From NCBI GenBank assembly GCA_963810195.1, contig CAWEMO010000005.1, forward strand, positions 558,001 through 622,000: a DNA stretch of 64,000 nucleotides. Direction: 5' to 3'. The stretch's first letter is position 1; the number at the start of each line of letters is the position of its first letter. The DNA comes from Chersky-840 sp963810195 (GTDB lineage Bacteria; Actinomycetota; Acidimicrobiia; Acidimicrobiales; UBA8190). The position numbers were made by a program, and so were the translations under genes. Shown here piece by piece: positions 8,468 to 16,096 of this stretch. The notes under the pieces were generated by a model. The model ran no database searches, was not told the DNA's origin, and saw nothing but the letters and a program-made list of their open reading frames with translations.

Positions 8468-9295
8468 GTGGAGATCGACGACCGGTTCGTGGCGGCGACG
8501 CCCGAGGGGGTCTCCCTCGAGTTCGTCCTCGCCGGTCTGGGGTCGAGGTTCCTGGCCATCTTCCTGGACCTGATCTTCCAGGTCGCGGTCATCGTCATCA
8601 TCGTCTGGGCGTTGGTCAAGTCGATCGGGTTCTCCACCCCCACCCGGGAGTACGTCACGACCGGCGCCATCTCATTGGTCAGCGTCCTTCTGATCCTGGG
8701 GTACTTCGTCCTGTTCGAGTCACTCAACGCCGGCCGCACCCCCGGCAAGGCGATGACCGGTCTGCGGGTGGTGCGCGTCACCGGTGGCCCGGTCGGTCTC
8801 CGTGCCAGTCTGCTGCGCAACGTCGTCCGCCTCGTGGATTGGCTCCCCAGCCTGTACGCCGTGGGCGCCATACTCATCCTCGTCACCAGGAACCACCAGC
8901 GTCTCGGGGACATGCTGGCGGGCACCCTGGTCGTCCGGGAGCGCACTGCGATGTCGCGTCTCGCCGCGGGGACGCCGTGGGATCACCAGGCCCAGTGGAG
9001 CGCCCCCGCCTGGTCCGGTGCACCGGCTTCGGGCGCCCCCGGCCCGGGATCGGCGTCGCCGCGGTGGATGCCCCCCGAGCTGGCCCACTGGGACGTGACC
9101 CACGTGAGCGCCCAGGAGCTCGACGTCGTGCATCGGTTCCTCGCCGGGCGCGGAGGGTACACGGCCGAGGCCCGGGCCCGCCTCGCTTCGGACCTGGCAT
9201 CGCGGCTGTGGCCGCGGGTGGCGGGGCCGACCGGTCCCATGGACCCCGAGGCGTTCCTCGAGGCCGTGGTCCTGGTCAAGTCCGTCCGGGGCTGA
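8468..9295 (+). CDS. RDD family membrane protein
   Basis: It starts at GTG 8468, three bases from the divergent SpoIIM-like start, so there is no room for a leader. A TACGTT hexamer at 8456-8461 would place the transcript start on the GTG itself. ATPEGVSLEFVLAGLGSRF opens the RDD domain. It contains the R of GLGSRF, the D of FLDLIF, later LNAGRTPGKAMTGLRVV, and closing NHQRLGDMLAGTLVV. There are three transmembrane segments. The C-terminal 110 residues are Pro-rich and then helical, and are presumably cytoplasmic. Confidence 0.9.
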   Translation: MEIDDRFVAATPEGVSLEFVLAGLGSRFLAIFLDLIFQVAVIVIIVWALVKSIGFSTPTREYVTTGAISLVSVLLILGYFVLFESLNAGRTPGKAMTGLRVVRVTGGPVGLRASLLRNVVRLVDWLPSLYAVGAILILVTRNHQRLGDMLAGTLVVRERTAMSRLAAGTPWDHQAQWSAPAWSGAPASGAPGPGSASPRWMPPELAHWDVTHVSAQELDVVHRFLAGRGGYTAEARARLASDLASRLWPRVAGPTGPMDPEAFLEAVVLVKSVRG

Positions 9296-9300
9296 CCGGT

Positions 9301-9330
9301 TCTGACGAGTCGTCAGATCACGGCTACGAT
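9301..9330 (+). promoter_or_regulatory. Promoter with perfect inverted-repeat operator upstream of aldehyde dehydrogenase
   Basis: Bases 9301-9317 form an 8-bp inverted repeat around one base (TCTGACGA-g-TCGTCAGA). The core CTGAC-N5-GTCAG is followed by AT. A TACGAT -10 hexamer lies at 9325-9330. The repeat covers the position expected for -35 (CTGACG 9302-9307, 17-base spacer). The same CTGAC-N5-GTCAGAT string occurs at 16007-16023 just upstream of a TetR gene, so this is a candidate TetR site that represses the aldehyde dehydrogenase gene. Confidence 0.6.
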
Positions 9331-9370
9331 CGCCCTCCGGGACGGGCGAAGCAGGGAGGACCGGACCAGT

Positions 9371-10834
9371 ATGGGAAAGGTCGACGAGAGCCGGCTCTTC
9401 ATCGGCGGGAAGTGGGTGGACGCCTCGGGGGGAACCTACGAGGTCGTCAACCCCGCCACCGAAGAGGTCGTGGGTACGGCACCGAACGCGACCGCTTCCG
9501 ATGCCGAGGCGGCGGCTGCGGCTGCGAAAGAGGCGTGGCCGGGATGGGCGGCCACGCCTCCCGAGGAGCGGGCCGCGCTGATGGCCCGTGCCGCCGAGGC
9601 CATCTCGGCTCGCGCCGGCGAGTTGCTGCCGATGGTGATCGCCGAGACCGGGGCCACCGCCGCGGTGGGGTCGAGCCTGCAGGTGCCGATCGCGGTCAGC
9701 CGCTTCGAGCGCTACTCGCTCGACCTGAGACCCGTGGCCCAGCGCGCCCTTCCACCCCAGGTGGCCGAGGCCACGCCGCTGGCCCCCGGCGGCCTCATCA
9801 GCGCCCTGGCGCTGCGTCAGCCCGTCGGCGTGGTGGCGTGCATCACGTCGTACAACTTCCCGCTCGTCAACATGGCGGGCAAGGTGGCTCCCGCGCTCGC
9901 CATGGGCAACACCGTCGTCGTGAAGCCCGCTGCCCAGGACCCGTTGGCCGTGGTGGAGCTCGTGCGCATCCTCGAAGAGGTGGGGTTTCCTCCCGGCGTC
10001 GTCAACCTGGTGAACTCGGCCGACGCCGCTCCCGCCGCGGCACTGGTCGACTCGCCCGACGTGGACATGATCAGCTTCACGGGCTCGACCGAGGTCGGCA
10101 CGCGCATCGCCGCCGCGGGGGCGGCCACCATGAAGCGGCTGCTGCTCGAGCTCGGCGGCAAGGGTGCCTGCATCGTGTTCGACGACGCCCAGCTCGACAA
10201 GGCGGTGGGTTGCCTCGGGTCCACGTGGAGCTTCCATTCCGGGCAGATCTGCACCGCGCCGACGCGCGCCGTGGTGCAGCGGGGGGTCTTCGACCAGGTC
10301 CTCGAGATGCTGGCCGGGTACGCGGGCGCCCTGAAGGTGGGCGACCCCACCGAGCTCGACACCGTGGTCGGCCCCCTCATCTCGGCGGCCCAGCGCGACC
10401 GCGTCGAGAAGCACATCGCCGGCGCGGTCGAGGAGGGTGCCCGCCTCGTCGTCGGGGGCGGTCGTCCCGCGCACATGGACCGCGGTTTCTACGTGGAGCC
10501 GACCCTGTTCGTCGCCGACAACGACATGGCCGTGGCGCGCCAGGAGATCTTCGGGCCCGTCCTCGTGGTCATCCCATTCGACGACGAGGCCGAAGGCGTC
10601 GCCATCGCCAATGACAGCGACTTCGGGCTCTACGACTACGTCTTCTCGGGCGACACGGCCCGGGCGTTCGCGGTCGCACAGCAGCTGCGCGCCGGGCACG
10701 TCGGCATCAACACCGCGCAGCGCAACCACGAGGCACCCTTCGGCGGCTTCAAGATGTCCGGTGTCGGGCGCGACGGCGGCGACTACGGCTTGGAGGCGTA
10801 CTCGGAGCTGCAGTCGATCGTCTGGACCGGCTGA
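9371..10834 (+). CDS. NAD(P)-dependent aldehyde dehydrogenase
   Basis: The 487-residue protein has the full aldehyde dehydrogenase fold. N162 is in SYNFPLVN, E260 in LELGGKGA and the catalytic C294 in SGQICTAPTRA. The cofactor loop is FTGSTEVG and the C-terminal signature is APFGGFKMSGVGRDGG. A GGGAGGA ribosome site lies about ten bases before ATG 9371. It oxidises an aldehyde to the carboxylate. The substrate is unknown, and the adjacent catabolic genes suggest an intermediate of lipid or terpenoid breakdown. Expression is probably controlled from the inverted repeat at 9301. Confidence 0.93.
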   Translation: MGKVDESRLFIGGKWVDASGGTYEVVNPATEEVVGTAPNATASDAEAAAAAAKEAWPGWAATPPEERAALMARAAEAISARAGELLPMVIAETGATAAVGSSLQVPIAVSRFERYSLDLRPVAQRALPPQVAEATPLAPGGLISALALRQPVGVVACITSYNFPLVNMAGKVAPALAMGNTVVVKPAAQDPLAVVELVRILEEVGFPPGVVNLVNSADAAPAAALVDSPDVDMISFTGSTEVGTRIAAAGAATMKRLLLELGGKGACIVFDDAQLDKAVGCLGSTWSFHSGQICTAPTRAVVQRGVFDQVLEMLAGYAGALKVGDPTELDTVVGPLISAAQRDRVEKHIAGAVEEGARLVVGGGRPAHMDRGFYVEPTLFVADNDMAVARQEIFGPVLVVIPFDDEAEGVAIANDSDFGLYDYVFSGDTARAFAVAQQLRAGHVGINTAQRNHEAPFGGFKMSGVGRDGGDYGLEAYSELQSIVWTG

Positions 10835-10897
10835 GACCGGCAGCGACCGAAGAGACCGGCAGCGACTGCCCGAGACCGCAAGAGACCGGCAGCGACC
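10833..10897. repeat. Three near-identical 16-base direct repeats in an intergenic spacer
   Basis: GAGACCGGCAGCGAC(C/T) occurs at 10833-10848, 10852-10867 and 10882-10897, with a partial copy GAGACCGCA between the second and third. The first copy overlaps the aldehyde dehydrogenase stop codon. No gene fits here. It may be a slippage-derived repeat or a binding array; nothing more can be said. Confidence 0.6.
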
Positions 10898-10943
10898 GGC
10901 CCGACAGGATGACCGGCCGGAGGGCCGGATGGAGGAACGGCAC

Positions 10944-12677
10944 GTGAGCACCTACGACCTCGCCATCATGGGCGGCATCGTCGTCGACGGCACCGGGTTG
11001 GCCCGCCGGCGCGGCGACATCGGCGTGAAGGACGGGCGCATCGTCAAGATCGGGTTCGTGCACCCCTCGGAGGCCGACGAGGTCATCGACGCCGACGGGC
11101 TGCACGTGGCGCCGGGCATCGTCGATGCCCACACCCACTACGACCCGCAGCTCACCTTCGAGCCCCACGCCACGTCGTCGTGCTTCCACGGTGTCACCAC
11201 CGTGCTGGCCGGGAATTGCGGCTTCTCCGTCGCCCCCAACCGGCCCGACCAGCGCGACTACCTGGCGCGCATGTTCGCCAAGGTGGAGGGCATGTCCCCG
11301 GTGGCATTATCTGCGGTCGAGTGGGACTTCGAGACGTTCCCCGAGTTCCTCGCCTCGCGGCGGGGCAGGCTCGGCGTGAACATGGCCTGTTACGTCGGGC
11401 ACTCCGCCGTGCGCCGCACCGTGATGGGCGAGGCCGGGTCCGAGCGTGAGGCCGGTGACGACGAAGTCGAGCAGATGCGGCGCATCGTGGCCGAGGCGAT
11501 GGAGGCGGGAGCGGCGGGCTTCTCGTCCTCCCACGGGCCGACGCAGCTCGACGGGGACGACCGCCCCGTCCCCAGCCGGTTCGCGTCGATGGCAGAGCTC
11601 GAGGTGCTGTGCACCGAGGCCGGCCGCCACAACGGGGGGTCGATCAGCTATCTCCATCGCAGCGCCATCGGCGGGCTCGACCAGCCCGACAAGGACCTGC
11701 TCTTCCGGCTGGGCACGGTGAGCCGCCTGCCCATCATCCTGCAGGGCCTCGGGGGGCGTTCCAAGGTCGACGTGCCGGGCGCGGAGTGGGAGCAGGTGTC
11801 GCAGTGGATCGAGGAGGTCGGGCGCAAGGGCGTGGGCATCTTCTCGCTGCTGCGCAACCACCCCTTCGACCGCGACTTCCGGATCGACGCCGGCACCAAC
11901 CTCTATGAAGGCGTGCCGTCCTGGCACAAGGCGCTGGGCCCCGGCGTGGCCCGGCAGGACCGTCTCGCCCTGCTGCGGGATCCCGCGGCGCGCGAGGCGA
12001 TGCGCCACGCCGTGGAGCACCCCAACACCGACGGCTCGAAGGGGTCGACGCTTCCGCCCCCGCGCTGGAGCGTGGTCGAGGTCGACGAGGTCGCCGAAGC
12101 CCACAATGAGAAGTTCGTGCGCCGCACCATCGCCGACATCGCCGCCGAGCTCGGCAAGGAGCCTGCCGACGTGCTCCTCGACCTGGCCCTCGACGAGGAC
12201 CTGCGCACCGTGTTCCGCTACGTCAACAAGAGCCGGGCGTGGGAGGAGGCCGTGGCCCACGGCCAGAGCCACCCCGCCATGATCATCGGCGTCTCCGACG
12301 GCGGGGCCCACCTCGACCGCGACGACGGGTCGGACTGGTCGACGGCGTTCCTCGCCTTCTGGGTGCGCGAGCGCAAGCTGTGGAGTCTCGAGGAGGGCGT
12401 GCGCCAGATGACGCAGGTGCCGGCCGCGCTGCTCGGGTTCGAGGGCCGGGGCATGCTCCTGCCCGGGTACTGGGCCGACGCCTTCGTGTTCGACCCCGAC
12501 ACCATCGAGCTCGAGTCCAAGAAGCAGGTGAAGGACTTCCCCGGCGGCGAGGCGCGCTATTCCGCCCGCCCCCGCGGCGTCTACTGGACGATCGTGAACG
12601 GCGTGCCCATCGTGCGCAACGGCGAGGTGCTCACCGCGAACCTTCCCGGGCAGGTCGTCCGGCCCGGGGTGCCCTGA
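10944..12677 (+). CDS. D-aminoacylase-like amidohydrolase
   Basis: GTG 10944 is chosen because GGAGGA lies eight bases upstream; ATG 10929 is in frame and is the alternative. The product has 577 residues. The N-terminal beta-sandwich (YDLAIMGGIVVDGTG) leads into the metal site DAHTHYDPQ. Later come the VLAGNCGFSVAP loop characteristic of N-acyl-D-amino-acid deacylases, a distal GVSDGGAH motif with the catalytic Asp, and a closing beta-sandwich (GYWADAFVFDPDTI). It hydrolyses an amide or cyclic amide bond. In acyl-CoA-degrading neighbourhoods the true substrate is usually unknown. Confidence 0.88.
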   Translation: MSTYDLAIMGGIVVDGTGLARRRGDIGVKDGRIVKIGFVHPSEADEVIDADGLHVAPGIVDAHTHYDPQLTFEPHATSSCFHGVTTVLAGNCGFSVAPNRPDQRDYLARMFAKVEGMSPVALSAVEWDFETFPEFLASRRGRLGVNMACYVGHSAVRRTVMGEAGSEREAGDDEVEQMRRIVAEAMEAGAAGFSSSHGPTQLDGDDRPVPSRFASMAELEVLCTEAGRHNGGSISYLHRSAIGGLDQPDKDLLFRLGTVSRLPIILQGLGGRSKVDVPGAEWEQVSQWIEEVGRKGVGIFSLLRNHPFDRDFRIDAGTNLYEGVPSWHKALGPGVARQDRLALLRDPAAREAMRHAVEHPNTDGSKGSTLPPPRWSVVEVDEVAEAHNEKFVRRTIADIAAELGKEPADVLLDLALDEDLRTVFRYVNKSRAWEEAVAHGQSHPAMIIGVSDGGAHLDRDDGSDWSTAFLAFWVRERKLWSLEEGVRQMTQVPAALLGFEGRGMLLPGYWADAFVFDPDTIELESKKQVKDFPGGEARYSARPRGVYWTIVNGVPIVRNGEVLTANLPGQVVRPGVP

Positions 12678-12703
12678 GCCACACCGGGCGCCGAAGGCCC
12701 GCC

Positions 12704-12975
12704 TCAGGCGGTGAGCTCGTCGACCAACCCCCGGACGAGGCGGTCGATCTCGTCGCGGATGGGCCGCACCTCCTCGACGCTCTTCCCCGCGGGGTCGGCC
12801 AGGGGCCAGTCCAGGTAGCGCTTGCCTGGGTACACGGGGCAGCTGTCGCCGCACCCCATGGTGACGATGGTGTCCGCCCGTCGCGCGTCCTCGTCGGTGA
12901 GTGGACGGGGCCGCTGTGCGGAGAGTCGACGTCCACCTCCGCCATGGCGGCGACCAGTGGCCCCGGTGCCGGCCC
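12704..12975 (-). pseudogene. Remnant of an arsenate reductase (ArsC, thioredoxin-linked type)
   Basis: Reading towards lower coordinates, GPLVAAMAEVDVD begins directly after the GNAT stop. A single-base loss near 12925 then shifts the frame to LSAQRPRPLTDEDARRADTI, followed by VTMGCGDSCPVYPGKRYLDW and a normal C-terminus. The N-terminal half with the catalytic CxxxxxR P-loop is absent. The C-terminal cysteine motif (GCGDSCP) survives. Both the truncation and the frameshift make this a decayed gene. A sequencing error could explain the frameshift but not the missing N-terminus. Confidence 0.75.
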
Positions 12976-13500
12976 TCAGCGCCAGCGGGACCGGACGTAG
13001 ACGTAGCTCGGCCCGGCGTCGCTGGGGTTCTCGGAGTCGATCATCCCCGCGAACACTCGCTCGTAGCCGGCCTTCTCGAGCGCGCGCCACGAGCGGTGGT
13101 TGGCCTGTTGCACCGCCACCGCCATGCGCTCGACGTCGGCGTACCGTTCGAAGGTCAAGGTGGTGAACGCCTCCACGATGACCGGGCCCAGCCCGACTCC
13201 GGTGAGCTCCGGCACGCCGATCAGGTAGTCGATCCCCGCGGCGTGCTCGATGCCGAGGGCCGCGCTCCAAGACGGGTAGTCGTCCAACCGGTAGCGCTGG
13301 ACGAACCCGACGGGCCGGCCTCCGAGCTCGATGATGAACCCTTCGGTCGGGTCGGTCCCGTCGACGGTGGGCCCGTAGCTGGCCTCGACGGCGGTGACGG
13401 TGGGCTCGTCGGGCCACCATGGCGCCACGTGGGGCAACGCCAGCCACCGCGCCAGCATGGCGAAGTCGGCGCGCTCGAGCGGTCGGAACGAGACGGCCAA
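12976..13500 (-). CDS. GNAT acetyltransferase, aminoglycoside 6'-acetyltransferase-like
   Basis: The 174-residue GNAT protein begins MAVSFRPLERADFAMLARWL. PHVAPWW, the IDYLIG strand, GVGLGPVIVEAF (acetyl-CoA P-loop) and NHRSWRALEKAGYERV follow, in the order seen in the Acetyltransf_8 / AAC(6')-like group. Resistance is not implied; many members acylate siderophores or other amines. The stop at 12976 is followed directly by the arsC remnant in the same frame, so this 3' junction may be a deletion scar. Confidence 0.82.
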   Translation of the reverse strand: MAVSFRPLERADFAMLARWLALPHVAPWWPDEPTVTAVEASYGPTVDGTDPTEGFIIELGGRPVGFVQRYRLDDYPSWSAALGIEHAAGIDYLIGVPELTGVGLGPVIVEAFTTLTFERYADVERMAVAVQQANHRSWRALEKAGYERVFAGMIDSENPSDAGPSYVYVRSRWR

Positions 13501-13578
13501 CGCGTCAAATCGGGGGAAGTCGGCGCGCGGCGAGTCGGCGCGTCTGCAACCGGGGTGTGCGGATCGGCGCGAGGCGTG

Positions 13579-14010
13579 TCAGCGGGCGTTGATGTACTCG
13601 ACGAGCTCCTTGCGGTCCTTCTCGAGCTCGTCGAACCTGCTCTTCACCACGTCGCCGATGCTGATGATCCCGCACAGGCGCCCGTCACGCACCACGGGGA
13701 CGTGGCGGATGCGGCGCTCGGTCATCACGGCCATGACCGATTCCACCTCGTCGTCGGGGGAGCAGGTGAAGACCGTCGTCGTCATGATGGAACCCACGGG
13801 CACCTCGAGAAGGGCCCCGAGCTGGCCCGCCAGGCCGCGCACGATGTCACGCTCGGAGACGATGCCGTCGATGTGCTCGCCGTCGGAGGACACCACGAGC
13901 GCCCCGATCCTGTGCGCACGCAATTCGTCGACCGCGGTGGTCACCGTCTTGTCGGCGGTGATCGTGGCCACCGAGTCTCCTTTGCCAGCGAGAAGTGCTG
14001 AGATCCGCAC
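13579..14010 (-). CDS. Tandem CBS-domain protein
   Basis: GTG 14010 is preferred over in-frame GTG 14016 because the ACGAGGAGGT ribosome site is then seven bases away. The 143-residue product is a pair of CBS domains (DELRAHRIGALVVSSDG; MAVMTERRIRHVPVV) with a short helical tail. Stand-alone CBS pairs bind adenosine nucleotides or act as energy or stress sensors. No partner domain is present. Confidence 0.9.
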   Translation of the reverse strand: MRISALLAGKGDSVATITADKTVTTAVDELRAHRIGALVVSSDGEHIDGIVSERDIVRGLAGQLGALLEVPVGSIMTTTVFTCSPDDEVESVMAVMTERRIRHVPVVRDGRLCGIISIGDVVKSRFDELEKDRKELVEYINAR

Positions 14011-14021
14011 CGGCACACCTC

Positions 14022-14058
14022 CTCGTGAGTCGCCAGACGGTCTCGTGAGTGGCGAGAC
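14022..14058. promoter_or_regulatory. Tandem imperfect repeat with inverted repeat upstream of the CBS gene
   Basis: CTCGTGAGTCGCCAGAC (14022-14038) and CTCGTGAGTGGCGAGAC (14042-14058) are spaced exactly 20 bases apart. The second copy makes an inverted repeat GTCTCG-N7-CGAGAC at 14040-14058. They lie directly before the CBS gene start, the right place for a paired operator or activator site. Confidence 0.45.
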
Positions 14059-14177
14059 TGCCTTCGAGTCTACGGCCGCGCTGCTCCCGCGACCAGGGGC
14101 TTTCTCAACCCCGGCCCCGGCCCCGGCTCCGGCGGGCGATCGCTCCCGGGCGGCGGCGCCACTAGCCTGCGGCGGCG

Positions 14178-15164
14178 ATGGGTGCCTCCGAGCGCTTTGC
14201 GGCGATCGCCGCCAAGGTCAGGAACTGGGGCCGCTGGGGGGACGACGACCAGCTGGGCACGCTCAACTTCGTGACCGAGGAAGTGCGGCTCCGGGCCGCG
14301 GGCTGCGTGCGCACGGGCCGGGCCTTCCCCCTGGGCCTGGCCTTGTCGGAGGCCGAAGGCATCCAGAAAGGCGTCGTGCCGGCGCGCTTCAACCCCCTGC
14401 GCACCATGTCGTACGTGAACGTGCCGCTGTCCGACGACCCCGACTGGATCTGCGCCAACGAGGACGTCGTCGTCATGCCGCTGCAGTGCGCCACGCATTG
14501 GGACGGGCTGGCCCACGTGAGCTACGGCGGCACGCTCTACAACGGGTACCCCGCCATCTCGGTCACCTCGGCGGGGGCGAGCCGCCTCGGGATCCATCTC
14601 GTGGACTCGCTCGTCAGCCGGGGGGTGCTCCTCGACGTGGCCCGGGCCAAGCAGACCGACGTCCTCGAGGGCGGCTACGCCATCACCCCCGCCGACCTCG
14701 ACACCGCCTGCGAGCTGGCCGGGGTGGACATCGAGCCCGGGGACGTCGTCCTGGTCCGCACCGGTCAGATGGCGCATCTCCGGATGCGGGAGCGCTTCCC
14801 TGCGGGGGGTGCGACGGTCCCGCTCCCGAACATGCTGCGCTTCGGCGACGTGATGCGGTACATGGGCCTGTCGTCGGGCCTGTCGATGGCCACGGCCGAG
14901 TGGTTCCACGGGCGCCACGTCGCCGCGGTGGCCACCGACACCCTGGCGCTCGAGGTCATCCCGTGCGAGGACGCCGAGGTCTATCTCCCCGTGCATCTCC
15001 TGCACATCGTCGAGATGGGGATGACCCAGGGCCAGAACTGGATGCTCGACGAGCTCGCGGCCGACTGCGCTGCAGACGGCCAGTACACGTTCCTTCTCGA
15101 CGCCACGCCGTTGCCGTTCACCAACGGGTGCGGGTCGCCCCTCAATCCGGTGGCCCTCAAGTAG
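14178..15164 (+). CDS. Cyclase-family metal-dependent hydrolase (kynurenine formamidase-like)
   Basis: The 328-residue protein carries the cyclase-family metal site: QCATHWDGLAHVSYGG near residue 103, of the HxxTHxDxxxH type, and a distal catalytic-site region (AEWFHGRHVAAVATDTLALEV). These proteins hydrolyse amide or lactone bonds or cyclise substrates. The N-terminus (RNWGRWGDDDQLGTLNFV) is typical of the subgroup found in actinobacterial catabolic loci. The start is ATG 14178, and no strong ribosome site is visible. Confidence 0.9.
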   Translation: MGASERFAAIAAKVRNWGRWGDDDQLGTLNFVTEEVRLRAAGCVRTGRAFPLGLALSEAEGIQKGVVPARFNPLRTMSYVNVPLSDDPDWICANEDVVVMPLQCATHWDGLAHVSYGGTLYNGYPAISVTSAGASRLGIHLVDSLVSRGVLLDVARAKQTDVLEGGYAITPADLDTACELAGVDIEPGDVVLVRTGQMAHLRMRERFPAGGATVPLPNMLRFGDVMRYMGLSSGLSMATAEWFHGRHVAAVATDTLALEVIPCEDAEVYLPVHLLHIVEMGMTQGQNWMLDELAADCAADGQYTFLLDATPLPFTNGCGSPLNPVALK

Positions 15165-15980
15165 ACGGCCGTCGGGGGGGACCTCGGGGCCCGGGCGCCG
15201 TCGCGCCTGGCCGGCCCGGGTCTGGGCCGCGCCACCCCCCACCACCGGGCCGGTACGGGGCGCGGGCACGGCCGGGGACTCGGCGCTCGAGGGCGCCGGC
15301 CTGCCGGTGACGGCCCAGTGCAGCACGCGGGCCTGGGTGTCGACCATGGCCGTGGTGCGGATGCCCCAGAACTCGAACCCGTAGCGGTGCGCGGCGACAT
15401 GGGCCAGCATCGAGATGAGCGTGGCCGCCACCGCCATGGCGTCGGTCCCTGCCGGGCTGCGGTTCGGGACGCCCGACGCGATCACGCGCGCCAGGGTGAC
15501 GGTCACCGCGTTGAGGGCGCGCACCCGCAGTCCCTGGAACCGGAGGTCGCCCTCCTCGGTGGCGAGCTCGACCACGCGGAACACCGCCCGGTTGGTGTCC
15601 CAGTAGGCCATGAACCCCTCGACCACGCGCCGGGCCGTGGCCCAGCTGGCATCGTCGGACCAGTCGCCGTCCACCAGCTCGGCGAGCGTCCCCGCGCCCT
15701 GCATGAGCTCCTCGGCCATGACGAGAATGGCCTGCTCCACGTTCTCGAAGTACTGGTAGAACGTGGCCGGCGACGTCCCCGCCTGGCGGGCGATGTCGAT
15801 GACCTTGATCGAGCGCCACGGGGTCGTCGCCAGGAGCTCGGCGGTGCACTCGAGCAGGCGGGTCCGGGTGGCGAGCCCGCGACGGCCCGGGACCCGACCG
15901 TCGGTGGCGGCGATCGAGCCTGCGTCTTCCGCGTCGTCGAGGATGGTGTCTAGGGCCGCGTCGCCCGTATCGGGGGGCAT
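15157..15980 (-). CDS. TetR-family transcriptional regulator
   Basis: Residues 33-80 form the TetR DNA-binding domain (TRTRLLECTAELLA, then IARQAGTSPATFYQYFENVEQAI). A helical ligand domain follows to about residue 230. The frame does not stop there: it continues antisense through the whole cyclase gene to 14070 (636 codons), in low-complexity sequence that looks non-genic. A one-base shift in the G/C homopolymers near 15174-15180 or 15235-15241 would instead end the protein at 15157, which is the end given here. A CTGAC-N5-GTCAG inverted repeat 27 bases upstream of ATG suggests autoregulation. Confidence 0.75.
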
Positions 15981-16006
15981 GTGCTGCGAAGGCTAGCCCC
16001 CATTTG

Positions 16007-16023
16007 CTGACGCCGTGTCAGAT
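16007..16023. promoter_or_regulatory. Inverted-repeat operator CTGAC-N5-GTCAGAT
   Basis: CTGACGCCGTGTCAG at 16007-16021, followed by AT, matches the operator at 9302-9318 in arm sequence and spacing; only the five central bases differ. It lies 27 bases upstream of the minus-strand TetR start. The likeliest reading is that this TetR binds both sites. Confidence 0.55.
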
Positions 16024-16055
16024 TCATGGGCCCGCCGAGGCGCGGCGGAAGGAAG

Positions 16056-16069
16056 TAGAACGGGTTCCG
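16056..16069. promoter_or_regulatory. KstR-like operator
   Basis: TAGAACGGGTTCCG matches the published KstR consensus TNNAACNNGTTNNA at seven of eight fixed positions and contains a perfect GAAC-N2-GTTC inverted repeat. It is 27 bases upstream of the KstR-like TetR gene, the position for autorepression. Confidence 0.55.
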
Positions 16070-16096
16070 TTCCAGGCAGGACCGGGAGTAGCGTGA

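Noticed and set aside
8368..10614. 748-codon plus-strand frame over RDD and aldehyde dehydrogenase
   Set aside because: Out-of-frame shadow of two clear genes, Arg/Gly/His-rich with no domains.
14070..15150. C-terminal 400 codons of the TetR frame as a real protein domain
   Set aside because: The sequence is low-complexity, rich in Arg/Pro/His/Gly, and exactly antisense to a well-supported cyclase gene.
15157..15849. Alternative minus-strand frame across the TetR gene
   Set aside because: Arg/Gly/His-rich shadow of the TetR coding frame without any motif. Only its stop matters, as a possible end after a frameshift.
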